Positions 6,218 to 11,440 of a DNA stretch of 11,440 bases are shown here, piece after piece; position 1 is the stretch's first letter; each line of letters begins with the position of its first letter. Position numbers and translations under genes: made by a program. The notes beneath the pieces are model-generated. The model was given only the letters and a program-made list of their open reading frames with translations. It was not told the origin of the DNA and did not search any database. Origin of the DNA: Spirochaetia bacterium. GTDB lineage: Bacteria; Spirochaetota; Spirochaetia; Treponematales; Breznakiellaceae. The DNA is taken from assembly GCA_025997715.1 (NCBI GenBank), contig BNUY01000102.1, forward strand, positions 1 to 11,440, in the 5' to 3' direction.

Positions 6218-6460
6218 TTGGCAGGACAAACGATAAAAGGCTTTACAAAGGAGCAAATTGAGTATTTTCGTGAAACGAGCAAGCTCAAATACGAACTGGA
6301 CATGCAAAGCCGGGAGACCTATGCCCGGGAAGAGGGACGCGAAATAGGACGGGAGGAAGGACGGCAAGCACTTTCGGAAAGCCAGCAAGCGCTTGTGGAA
6401 AGAGACCGGATTATTGCGGAAAAGGACCGGATAATTGCAGAACTTATGCGAAAGCAGTAG
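6218..6460 (+). CDS. Stand-alone RpnS-like small protein, copy B
   Basis: An 80-residue ORF made only of the C-terminal domain of the preceding Rpn protein. It starts at TTG with AGGAGGAGGG 7 nt upstream; that Shine-Dalgarno overlaps the TAG stop of the rpn gene (6200-6202), so reinitiation after the full-length protein is likely. No ATG is available until the middle of the domain (the LDMQ methionine). Compared with copy A it lacks one 7-residue heptad (KSREALA) and has R for H in the EYFHETS motif, but keeps REEGREIGREEG. The same frame continues from the rpn gene, so stop-codon readthrough would yield a double-tailed Rpn. Probable role: additional or altered-specificity antitoxin. It could also be a decaying duplicate, though the frame and ribosome site are intact. 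Confidence 0.65.
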   Translation: MAGQTIKGFTKEQIEYFRETSKLKYELDMQSRETYAREEGREIGREEGRQALSESQQALVERDRIIAEKDRIIAELMRKQ

Positions 6461-6473
6461 GAGGGGTATAGCG

Positions 6474-6701
6474 TTGGCAGGACAAACGATAAAGGGCTTT
6501 ACCAAGGAGCAAATTGAGTATTTTCATGAAACCAGCAAGCTCAAGTACGAACTGGACATGCAAAGCCGGGAAACCTATGCCCGGGAAGAGGGACGCGAAA
6601 TAGGACGGGAAGAAGGACGGCAACAAGTACTTGCGGAAATCCGGGAAGCACTTGCGGAAAAGGACCGGATAATTGCCGAACTTATGCGAAAGCAGCAGTA
6701 G
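6474..6701 (+). CDS. Stand-alone RpnS-like small protein, copy C
   Basis: A 75-residue ORF, the third copy of the domain. TTG start with AGGAGGGG (6459-6466) 7 nt upstream, overlapping the stop of copy B (TAG 6458-6460). It is frame-shifted relative to copy B yet open to its end, so it must be translated separately. The first 50 residues nearly repeat copies A and B. The heptad part is rewritten to QQVLAEIREALAEKDRIIAELMRKQQ (positions 50-75; key blocks IREALA and EKDRIIA), shorter than both other copies. The protein is strongly charged and predicted helical, with no membrane segment. An antitoxin-like function is inferred from copy A. The 143 bp that follow (6702-6844) hold no gene or clear terminator. 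Confidence 0.6.
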   Translation: MAGQTIKGFTKEQIEYFHETSKLKYELDMQSRETYAREEGREIGREEGRQQVLAEIREALAEKDRIIAELMRKQQ

Positions 6702-6844
6702 GATGGAATCACGCCAAGGCCCTTTGCTAGAAAAAAATCCTTTCCTGATAAGTAAACTAGTAATTTTTACAAACTTTTACAGTAAATCGCTCGACAGTGG
6801 TTAAGACAGCATAAAATTCGGTGACAGTCGCCTTTGTGCTTACT

Positions 6845-7102
6845 CTATCCCAATACTGCTAATTCATGGCTGCATTTTTCCTCATTTTTTACGGACAATT
6901 CGGCGATGATCTGCTCCGCAGTGTATCCCCGTTTTACCAGTTCCAGAGCCTCTTTTTGGGCTTCTGCTAGGCCTTCTGCTAGGCCTCCTGCTCGGCCTTC
7001 TGCTAGGGCTTCTGCCACGGCTTCTTCTAGGTCTTCCGAGCGCCCTTCTTCCCAGATCAGACGAAGCTTTTCATCCACGGCTTCTATAAAACGGTCACAC
7101 AT
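6845..7102 (-). CDS. Stand-alone RpnS-like small protein of the second Rpn module
   Basis: An 85-residue ORF that duplicates the C-terminal domain of the upstream minus-strand Rpn (MCDRFIEAVDEKLRLIWEEG here against MFDRLVEAANEKLRLTWEDG there). ATG at 7102 with TAGGAGG (7111-7117) 8 nt upstream; it overlaps the parent stop by 8 nt. The middle is a run of 4-residue repeats (LEEA, VAEA, LAEG, RAGG, LAEG, LAEA) encoded by 12-bp DNA repeats. ELVKRGYTAEQI, shared with the parent, follows. The last ten or so residues (EEKCSHELAVLG) come from DNA homologous to the 5' end of fmdE, so the natural end has been replaced or the gene once ran into fmdE. Probable antitoxin-like role by analogy; a non-functional fragment is the alternative. 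Confidence 0.6.
   Translation of the reverse strand: MCDRFIEAVDEKLRLIWEEGRSEDLEEAVAEALAEGRAGGLAEGLAEAQKEALELVKRGYTAEQIIAELSVKNEEKCSHELAVLG
6846..6885. repeat. 40-bp copy of the fmdE start region
   Basis: This stretch matches 5030-5069, which covers the first 22 nt of fmdE and the 18 nt before it, at 37 of 40 positions and in the same orientation. In this copy the third fmdE codon is TAG, so it is not a functional start. The two copies bracket the rpn remnant, the small element and the whole plus-strand rpn array. Confidence 0.85.
6960..7031. repeat. Six tandem 12-bp repeats inside the small Rpn ORF
   Basis: Units at 6960, 6972, 6984, 6996, 7008 and 7020 are variants of (g/c)cttctgctagg. On the minus strand each encodes one tetrapeptide (consensus LAEG/LAEA). 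A helix with four-residue repeats whose number varies between strains is a known property of RpnS domains. Confidence 0.9.
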
Positions 7103-7289
7103 CCCTTGATCCTCCTATCTTTGTTCCCTCTGTTTTATGGGACAATTTAGCTTCAATCTGCTCTGCCGTGTATCCACGTTTTACCAGTTCCAGAACCTGA
7201 TTTTGGCCTTTTTCCAGACCTTTTCCCAGGCCATCTTCCCAGGTCAGCCGAAGTTTTTCATTCGCGGCTTCTACTAAACGGTCAAACAT
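7095..7289 (-). CDS. Candidate intragenic RpnS-like antitoxin of the second Rpn module
   Basis: A 64-residue product nested in frame at the 3' end of the minus-strand rpn gene, from ATG codon 257 (MFDRLVEAANEK). It contains one short glycine/lysine tetrapeptide stretch (GLGKGLEKG) and ELVKRGYTAEQIEAKL. The signal AAGGAGGATCAAGGGATG is repeated almost exactly at the start of the downstream stand-alone copy (7100-7117), where it must act as a real start. This supports its use here. Confidence 0.6.
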   Translation of the reverse strand: MFDRLVEAANEKLRLTWEDGLGKGLEKGQNQVLELVKRGYTAEQIEAKLSHKTEGTKIGGSRDV

Positions 7290-8057
7290 CCCTTGATCCT
7301 CCTTGTCCGTAAGATGATCGGTTACGGTCCGTATCTCAGCTTCCGGATAGTTGAACCGGTCTAACAGGACGGTTACTACATCCGTTATCAGTTTAGTCAA
7401 TTCTTTCGGAATTTTCAACGCCATTTTCCCGATATAGTTCGGCGGCAGTTTGCTGAGGAGCGATACCCCGTCCCAGGTTTCCAGCTTGTCTATCATCATG
7501 ACCAGGGATAGGACATCGTTGAACCGGACCAGGTCTTCCTGGGTATACCGGTTCAAGTCCACCAGGATGTACTCAAACTTGGGGATGTATTTGGCGAATA
7601 CCTCATTCAGGGCGGTGCGGTCAAAGAAGTTTTTCTCCGCAGTCCAGGCCGGGGAGCCGTCATAGAATATGATGGGGAGTACCGGCGGGTAGCGAAAATC
7701 CCTGGTTGCACTCAAGCCCTCATGATCCCGGTTTACTTCCTTTTCGTAGCTGTCCAGAATCAGGCATATGTATTGAAGCATCTTGAAACTGGACCGGTAA
7801 TTTACCCGGGACTCATGCTCCAGCAGGGCGATGACAAAAAGCGGCGGCATCCCCTTCAGGTTGATCCGCTTAACCGTATCTGAATCCTGGTTGTCCTGGA
7901 AAAGGGGCAGGAAACGCTCGCTCATATCCTCAATGTCCTCCGGCCGGACATCCTTCAATAGCTCAATATCCAGATAGTCCCGCAAAAATTCGACAAAAAG
8001 CTCATGGTTGCCCAGGATGAGTTTAAAGCTGTTATCCTTGGCGTGGTAAATGGCCAT
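7095..8057 (-). CDS. Rpn-family nuclease (YhgA/Transposase_31-like), candidate RpnL toxin
   Basis: A 320-residue protein of the YhgA-like branch (PF04754 type). Opening: FKLILGNHELFVEFLRDYL (11-29). Core: DSDTVKRI (58-65), then FVIALLEHESRVNYRSSFKML (74-94). The usual family motif here is EHQS; this protein has E80-H-E82-S, so the Gln/Lys position is Glu. PPVLPIIFYDGSPAW (124-138) is the conserved beta-strand block. The start at 8057 is chosen for a perfect AAGGAGG 6 nt upstream; the open frame extends 34 codons further without support. An internal Shine-Dalgarno and ATG lie at codon 257, and a duplicate of the C-terminal domain follows with an 8-nt overlap. It faces the other rpn module tail to tail. 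Toxin or anti-phage nuclease by family analogy. Confidence 0.88.
   Translation of the reverse strand: MAIYHAKDNSFKLILGNHELFVEFLRDYLDIELLKDVRPEDIEDMSERFLPLFQDNQDSDTVKRINLKGMPPLFVIALLEHESRVNYRSSFKMLQYICLILDSYEKEVNRDHEGLSATRDFRYPPVLPIIFYDGSPAWTAEKNFFDRTALNEVFAKYIPKFEYILVDLNRYTQEDLVRFNDVLSLVMMIDKLETWDGVSLLSKLPPNYIGKMALKIPKELTKLITDVVTVLLDRFNYPEAEIRTVTDHLTDKEDQGMFDRLVEAANEKLRLTWEDGLGKGLEKGQNQVLELVKRGYTAEQIEAKLSHKTEGTKIGGSRDV
7298..7304 (-). promoter_or_regulatory. Internal Shine-Dalgarno in the minus-strand rpn gene
   Basis: AAGGAGG, lying in the codons for K-E-D, is followed by 8 nt (atcaaggg) and ATG at 7289. The match to the 16S tail is as good as that of the gene's own start (AAGGAGG at 8062-8069). 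Confidence 0.7.
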
Positions 8058-8275
8058 GGCATACCTCCTTGGTTGGCGGTGAACATACATATTCCGCCTT
8101 ACCTCCCCTGTTATGGGGAAAAATGGCGATTTTGCTTTAGCGGGTTTAGAAAAAAGCAATGATAGGTATACTTTTCCCGGGCGGTGGTCATACCGTTTCT
8201 TCTGTCATAGCAAGGTTTTGTAGTGCATAATTTAAACAAAACCGGTTAAAACCGTACAAAATTGCATTATTTTGA

Positions 8276-8303
8276 TTGACTTTTGAAAAATACTCGATAT
8301 AAT
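8276..8303 (+). promoter_or_regulatory. Strong sigma70-type promoter for the lipoprotein genes
   Basis: TTGACT (8276-8281) and a perfect TATAAT (8298-8303) are spaced by 16 nt, in an AT-rich stretch. The transcript would have a leader of about 45 nt. Just upstream is the palindrome aaccggtt (8240-8247) with the direct repeat aaaaccg at 8238 and 8248, a possible regulator site. The remainder of the 298-bp gap 8058-8355 shows no gene. Confidence 0.7.
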
Positions 8304-8355
8304 GAGACTATGTTGGACTTACGTTCAAATATATTTCGATTTATAGGAGATTGCT

Positions 8356-9459
8356 ATGGGTATTAAAATGCGTTCCTGGGCCAAACAGTTTGGTCTTGTG
8401 GCGTTTGCCGCAGTATTGGCGGTGACGGTGTTTACGGGGTGTGAGGATGGGAGTACTGATCCGGATCCCGTGTCACTGACAAACTGGACAGCGGCGACAG
8501 TGCCGGCAAACATTACCGGAACTTTTTCAAACATTGCGTATGGAAAAGGCGTGTTCGTAGCCGCCACCAACAATCGGGAAATACTCTGGTCAAACTCCGG
8601 GACATCATGGAATTACGTGGTGCAGAGTGGTGCTCAGAATCTTACCAATAATACCGATGATACCGGTTTAATGGCAGCGAGTGCCGCTTACTACGTTTTC
8701 TTTGGTAATGATGAATTTATAGCGGTAAACCGGAAAAGCTCGGACACCAGATGGTTAAAATCCAGTGATGGAAAAGTATGGACAGCAGTTACCGGGGGAT
8801 CGGGGCAGGCTGCAGGAGGGGGCGCTTACGGTGGCAGCAAGTGGATTGTAGGTTCTAACGGCGCCAATGTATATACCAGCACGGATACAACAACCTGGAC
8901 ACAGCAAGGTACCGAATTAACCGATGCCCCATCCATTAACTGGATTAACGGCGTGGCATTTGGAAACGGAACGTTTGTCATAAGCGGCATGGCCGGTCGA
9001 ATTGGTTCTTCCACTGACGGCACTACATGGACTGATAGGACGCCCTTGACTGTTGACGGGACAGAAAAATTATTTGGAGGGGCGGTAGGCTCGTCCGGCA
9101 ATCAAGCTGCGGTAAATCAAGTCATATTCGCTGCGGATCAGGGAAAGTTTATCGCGGTCGGCGGAAACCCCGGTATGCAGCAAATTGCGGCTACTTCGCC
9201 GGATGGAATAACCTGGACGCAAACCGGTGATATAAAAATAACGATGACCACTAATTACCTGTATGCGGGTTATGGCGCGGGAATATACATTATCGCCCAT
9301 CAGAGTGGCGGGGAAATCCCGGCTTCATATTCAACCAATAACGGCGCAAGCTGGACCGCGATTGATGATACCAAACTTACGGGTGTTACCGGTATTGCCT
9401 ATGGCGCCGGTAAATTTGTCATGGTTGGGGGCACAGGTATAGCCTATTCTATACCTTAA
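8356..9459 (+). CDS. Lipoprotein with WT/FVAVG-type repeats, probable beta-propeller
   Basis: A 367-residue secreted lipoprotein. The N-terminus has basic residues, a hydrophobic stretch and the lipobox FTGC with C29, so the mature protein is probably membrane-anchored. The body repeats two alternating motifs: IAYGKGVFVAA, NDEFIAVN, VAFGNGTFVISG, DQGKFIAVGG and IAYGAGKFVMVGG, each followed some 20-30 residues later by S(S/T)DG(T/K).WT (for example SSDGKVWTAV, STDTTTWTQ, SSTDGTTWTD, SPDGITWTQ, STNNGASWTA). This is the pattern of BNR/sialidase-like beta-propeller blades; five to six blades can be counted. No catalytic residues are recognised. TAGGAGA lies 5 nt before the ATG and a strong promoter precedes it. 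Binding or surface scaffold function is possible but unproven. Confidence 0.85.
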   Translation: MGIKMRSWAKQFGLVAFAAVLAVTVFTGCEDGSTDPDPVSLTNWTAATVPANITGTFSNIAYGKGVFVAATNNREILWSNSGTSWNYVVQSGAQNLTNNTDDTGLMAASAAYYVFFGNDEFIAVNRKSSDTRWLKSSDGKVWTAVTGGSGQAAGGGAYGGSKWIVGSNGANVYTSTDTTTWTQQGTELTDAPSINWINGVAFGNGTFVISGMAGRIGSSTDGTTWTDRTPLTVDGTEKLFGGAVGSSGNQAAVNQVIFAADQGKFIAVGGNPGMQQIAATSPDGITWTQTGDIKITMTTNYLYAGYGAGIYIIAHQSGGEIPASYSTNNGASWTAIDDTKLTGVTGIAYGAGKFVMVGGTGIAYSIP

Positions 9460-9476
9460 CAACCGGTGAAAAACAG

Positions 9477-9503
9477 GAGTGAAGGGTACTTTGCCCTTCA
9501 CTC
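9477..9503. terminator. Perfect 10-bp hairpin between the lipoprotein genes
   Basis: gagtgaaggg and cccttcactc pair perfectly around the 7-nt loop tactttg, 17 nt after the stop at 9459. There is no run of T directly after the stem, so it is not a canonical intrinsic terminator. It may be a partial terminator, an mRNA-stabilising 3' structure, or both, setting the ratio of the two lipoproteins. Confidence 0.55.
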
Positions 9504-9547
9504 ATTGCCCACCATGTAAAAAATACAAAATACCGGAGGAGTAAATT

Positions 9548-11404
9548 ATGTATACACTTCGTCAAAGAAAAACCAACCTTACGAAACTGAGGGTGGTTCT
9601 TTTTTTTATAGCGCTCATCTGCAGCGCCCTATTTTTTCTTGGCTGCGAGACCGGCAGCGATCCCGATTCTTCTCTCCCCTTACCCGGTCCGCGTTCCATT
9701 CAGGTAACGGCGAGAAACGAGTCCCTGGTCTTGCAATGGACAAAAGTCGCCCCTGCCCAGGGTATTCTTCCCTATTACGAGATATATTATTCCACATCAT
9801 CTGCAACGGCGAGCGCCATATATTGGGAGCGCATAGATGCGGGTAGTTCAAATTTAGTGATTTCCACCATTACCAACCTCACCAATTTAACCACCTACTA
9901 TGTGTGGGTAAAGGCCGTCTACCCCGATCTGGGGCCATCGGGCTTTAGCCCGACCGAAATGGGAATACCCATACCGCCGCCGGCAACTCCCGGTACCCTG
10001 ACCGTCAGCCCCGGTGAGGAAATGCTGCAGGTTACCTGGACTGCCGTGGACCACGCCTTCACCTATGAAGTGTATTACAAGGCGGGTGGTACGGGGAGCG
10101 AGCCGCCTTCGGATACGGCGGCGACCATGCAGACGGTGTCCGAGGCGGGGATTGTGCTTCACTGTTTGACTAATACCACCAACTATGCAATTTGGGTACG
10201 CGCGGTCAATACCGCAGGAGAATCCGGTTATTCGACGGGCAGCGGAATACCTGCGGCTGAGCTTAGTCCGCCAGCAACCGCACCGGGACTACCAACTGTG
10301 ATGGCGGGAGAGAAGAAGCTCACCCTCACCTGGGATCAGGTGGCGGGGGTGCCGTCCTATGGGCTCTATTACAGCACATCCGGTGCTTTCCCCGGAGGAT
10401 CCCCGGCGGTTACGGTACCCGCCGGTGCTCCCAGGGTCAGCGCGGATATTACCGGGCTTGCCAATGGCACGCTCTACTATGTGTGGGTCACCTCAAAGAA
10501 CTCACAGGGCGAATCATCTCCAAGCCCTTCTGCGACCGGAACACCAATTGCAAAAGATCCAATAAATTTCAGCAATCTCCAGTTTCCACTGGGCACGGCG
10601 GCAGCGGAATTTATCTTTGCCGTAGACCTTCCTCCCAGCGTTTTCTTCCCCGACGGCAGGCCCAATACGGACCGGCTGACCCGTGTACAGGAAACCGCCC
10701 TGGGCAATCTCTTTACCGACGCCGCAGCGTGGTATGTCAGGGAAAAACTGGGCGAAACCATCGACTTTGTGTTCCTTAACGGCGGCTACATAGATAATGC
10801 CCTGCCCAAAGGCCCCATTACGGTAGGCACAATCGCGGGTATAACCCAGCCGGATTCGCGGCGGGATAAATTCTTCCTCCTGACCCTGACGGGCGCGCAA
10901 TTGAAACTGTTTTTTGAAGATTTGGCGGGAAAAGGAACTGAATTTGAGCCCGGAGATGTCTCCGGCGTAGTCCACACCGGCAGGGGCGGCCCCCACAACA
11001 CCGGCTTCTTCGGCATCGTATCAAGGGAAGCGCGCTATACCCTGCAATATTACAAGCCGCCTACATTCACCCCGGGCGATCCCGCGATTGCTTCCGCCGA
11101 CAGTGAACCCTACTACCACGGATTTATTAAACCGGGAACGCTTAAAATCAACGGTGTGGATATTGTTGATGGAGACAGTTACCGTATCTGCACCACCGAT
11201 TATCTTGCCGCCGGGGAATATTATACCCGCTTTTTTACCGATGGGACAAACAAGACGCCTATCAACACCTACTTCTGGCACGGCGTAGCGGAGTACATCT
11301 ACGATAAGGGCACGATTACACCCTATCTTGACGGCCGCATCAAGATTGAAGGCGGCGTCCCCCTGCCTCCGCCCTCGATACCCGGCGGCTTAATTAACCC
11401 GTGA
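9548..11404 (+). CDS. Lipoprotein: three fibronectin III-like domains plus a 5'-nucleotidase C-terminal domain
   Basis: A 618-residue lipoprotein with lipobox FLGC (C33) after a long hydrophobic signal. Three Fn3-like modules follow, about 48-142, 146-236 and 244-335, each ending in a Y-x-V/I-WV-(K/R/T) strand (YYVWVKA, YAIWVRA, YYVWVTS). Residues 345-600 match the 5'-nucleotidase C-terminal domain (PF02872): RVQETALGNLFTDAA (379-393), NGGYID (411-416), TLTGAQLKLFFED (446-458), then DYLAAGE (551-557). The N-terminal metallophosphatase domain, which holds the catalytic metals, is absent. In UshA-type enzymes the NGGGIR arginine binds substrate; here the position is D416. It is therefore probably a binding or structural surface protein, not an active nucleotidase. 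GGAGG lies 8 nt before the ATG. Likely co-transcribed with the preceding lipoprotein gene. Confidence 0.87.
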   Translation: MYTLRQRKTNLTKLRVVLFFIALICSALFFLGCETGSDPDSSLPLPGPRSIQVTARNESLVLQWTKVAPAQGILPYYEIYYSTSSATASAIYWERIDAGSSNLVISTITNLTNLTTYYVWVKAVYPDLGPSGFSPTEMGIPIPPPATPGTLTVSPGEEMLQVTWTAVDHAFTYEVYYKAGGTGSEPPSDTAATMQTVSEAGIVLHCLTNTTNYAIWVRAVNTAGESGYSTGSGIPAAELSPPATAPGLPTVMAGEKKLTLTWDQVAGVPSYGLYYSTSGAFPGGSPAVTVPAGAPRVSADITGLANGTLYYVWVTSKNSQGESSPSPSATGTPIAKDPINFSNLQFPLGTAAAEFIFAVDLPPSVFFPDGRPNTDRLTRVQETALGNLFTDAAAWYVREKLGETIDFVFLNGGYIDNALPKGPITVGTIAGITQPDSRRDKFFLLTLTGAQLKLFFEDLAGKGTEFEPGDVSGVVHTGRGGPHNTGFFGIVSREARYTLQYYKPPTFTPGDPAIASADSEPYYHGFIKPGTLKINGVDIVDGDSYRICTTDYLAAGEYYTRFFTDGTNKTPINTYFWHGVAEYIYDKGTITPYLDGRIKIEGGVPLPPPSIPGGLINP

Positions 11405-11412
11405 GCGTGTGT

Positions 11413-11440
11413 TAATGAAGAGGCGTATCCTCACCTTAGC
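11413..11440 (+). CDS. Possible start of a further gene, cut by the window edge
   Basis: ATG at 11413, 8 nt after the stop of the nucleotidase-like lipoprotein, opens a frame MKRRILTL that runs off the window. The basic start followed by hydrophobic residues would suit a signal peptide. There is no clear Shine-Dalgarno, and only eight full codons can be seen, so this is tentative. Confidence 0.35.

Larger units (their letters stand above)
5921..6701 (+). repeat. Three tandem copies of the Rpn C-terminal domain segment
   Basis: Copy A (from 5921) is the 3' end of the full rpn gene. Copy B (from 6200) and copy C (from 6458) are additional units of about 260 and 244 bp. Each begins with (C)AG, a purine-rich Shine-Dalgarno and tatagcgTTGG, and each ends AACTTATGCGAAA(A/G)CAG. 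A and B differ at roughly ten positions over the first 200 bp, which points to recent duplication. The length differences lie in the heptad-encoding 3' third. B is in frame with A beyond the TAG; C is shifted because its Shine-Dalgarno is 2 nt shorter. Confidence 0.95.

Noticed and set aside
5789..6505. A 238-codon minus-strand frame opposite the tandem rpn copies
   Set aside because: It is repetitive only because it mirrors the tandem copies, and the plus-strand signals (Shine-Dalgarno, starts, stops) explain the region.
5921..6701. Repeat array considered as CRISPR or as intergenic tandem DNA
   Set aside because: Units are about 250 bp, coding, with no spacers; they are duplicated protein domains.
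6435..6701. Longer version of copy C starting at TTG 6435
   Set aside because: That start lies inside copy B with no Shine-Dalgarno; TTG 6474 has the same ribosome site and spacer as the other copies.
5297..8057. Insertion sequence reading of the two 'transposase'-type genes
   Set aside because: Neither gene is bounded by terminal inverted repeats, and the Rpn family is now understood as nucleases with a toxin/defence role; the transposase name is historical.
9460..9547. Classical rho-independent terminator between the lipoprotein genes
   Set aside because: The stem is perfect, but no T-run follows it; kept only as a hairpin of uncertain role.

Overview
The window looks like a piece of a spirochaete chromosome, most likely a Treponema of the termite-gut type. 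This is inferred from three things: the mix of lipoproteins, the Rpn-family genes of the kind common in those genomes, and the short dispersed intergenic inverted repeats. No RNA gene, CRISPR array or complete insertion sequence is visible.

Left part (161-5051, all minus strand): a compact, GC-rich six-gene cluster. In transcription order it encodes an FmdE-family protein, a DUF4213/DUF364 putative metal-chelation protein, a class I SAM methyltransferase, a G3E-type (HypB/UreG/CobW-like) GTPase, an ABC ATPase, and an ABC substrate-binding-like protein without a signal peptide. Three junctions overlap by 4, 4 and 11 nt. The GTPase-ATPase junction is instead split by an inverted-repeat element. 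There is no permease, so the ABC pair may act inside the cell. The set suggests handling or insertion of a metal or metal cofactor; the metal cannot be read from the sequence.

Middle part (5067-8057): two complete Rpn-family genes from two different subfamilies face each other (plus 5297-6202, PDDEXK_2-like; minus 7095-8057, YhgA/Transposase_31-like). Both carry, just before the variable C-terminal domain, an in-frame Shine-Dalgarno plus start codon, as expected for the gene-within-gene RpnL/RpnS toxin-antitoxin design. In both, that C-terminal domain has also been duplicated downstream as free-standing small ORFs, each keeping its own Shine-Dalgarno: two extra copies on the plus strand and one on the minus strand. 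The copies differ mainly in heptad or tetrapeptide repeats of the helical region. This expanded array of candidate RpnS antitoxins is the most unusual feature of the window.

The boundary between the two parts is a scar. A remnant of a third rpn gene abuts fmdE, and it is interrupted by a 118-bp element with 17-bp perfect terminal inverted repeats. The uninterrupted target sequence survives in the intact minus-strand rpn. A 40-bp copy of the fmdE start lies at the far end of the plus-strand rpn array.

Right part (8276-11440, plus strand): a strong sigma70-like promoter drives two lipoprotein genes, one a repeat (probable beta-propeller) protein and one with three fibronectin III-like domains fused to a 5'-nucleotidase C-terminal domain that lacks its catalytic half. 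A perfect 10-bp hairpin lies between them. A further gene may begin at 11413.
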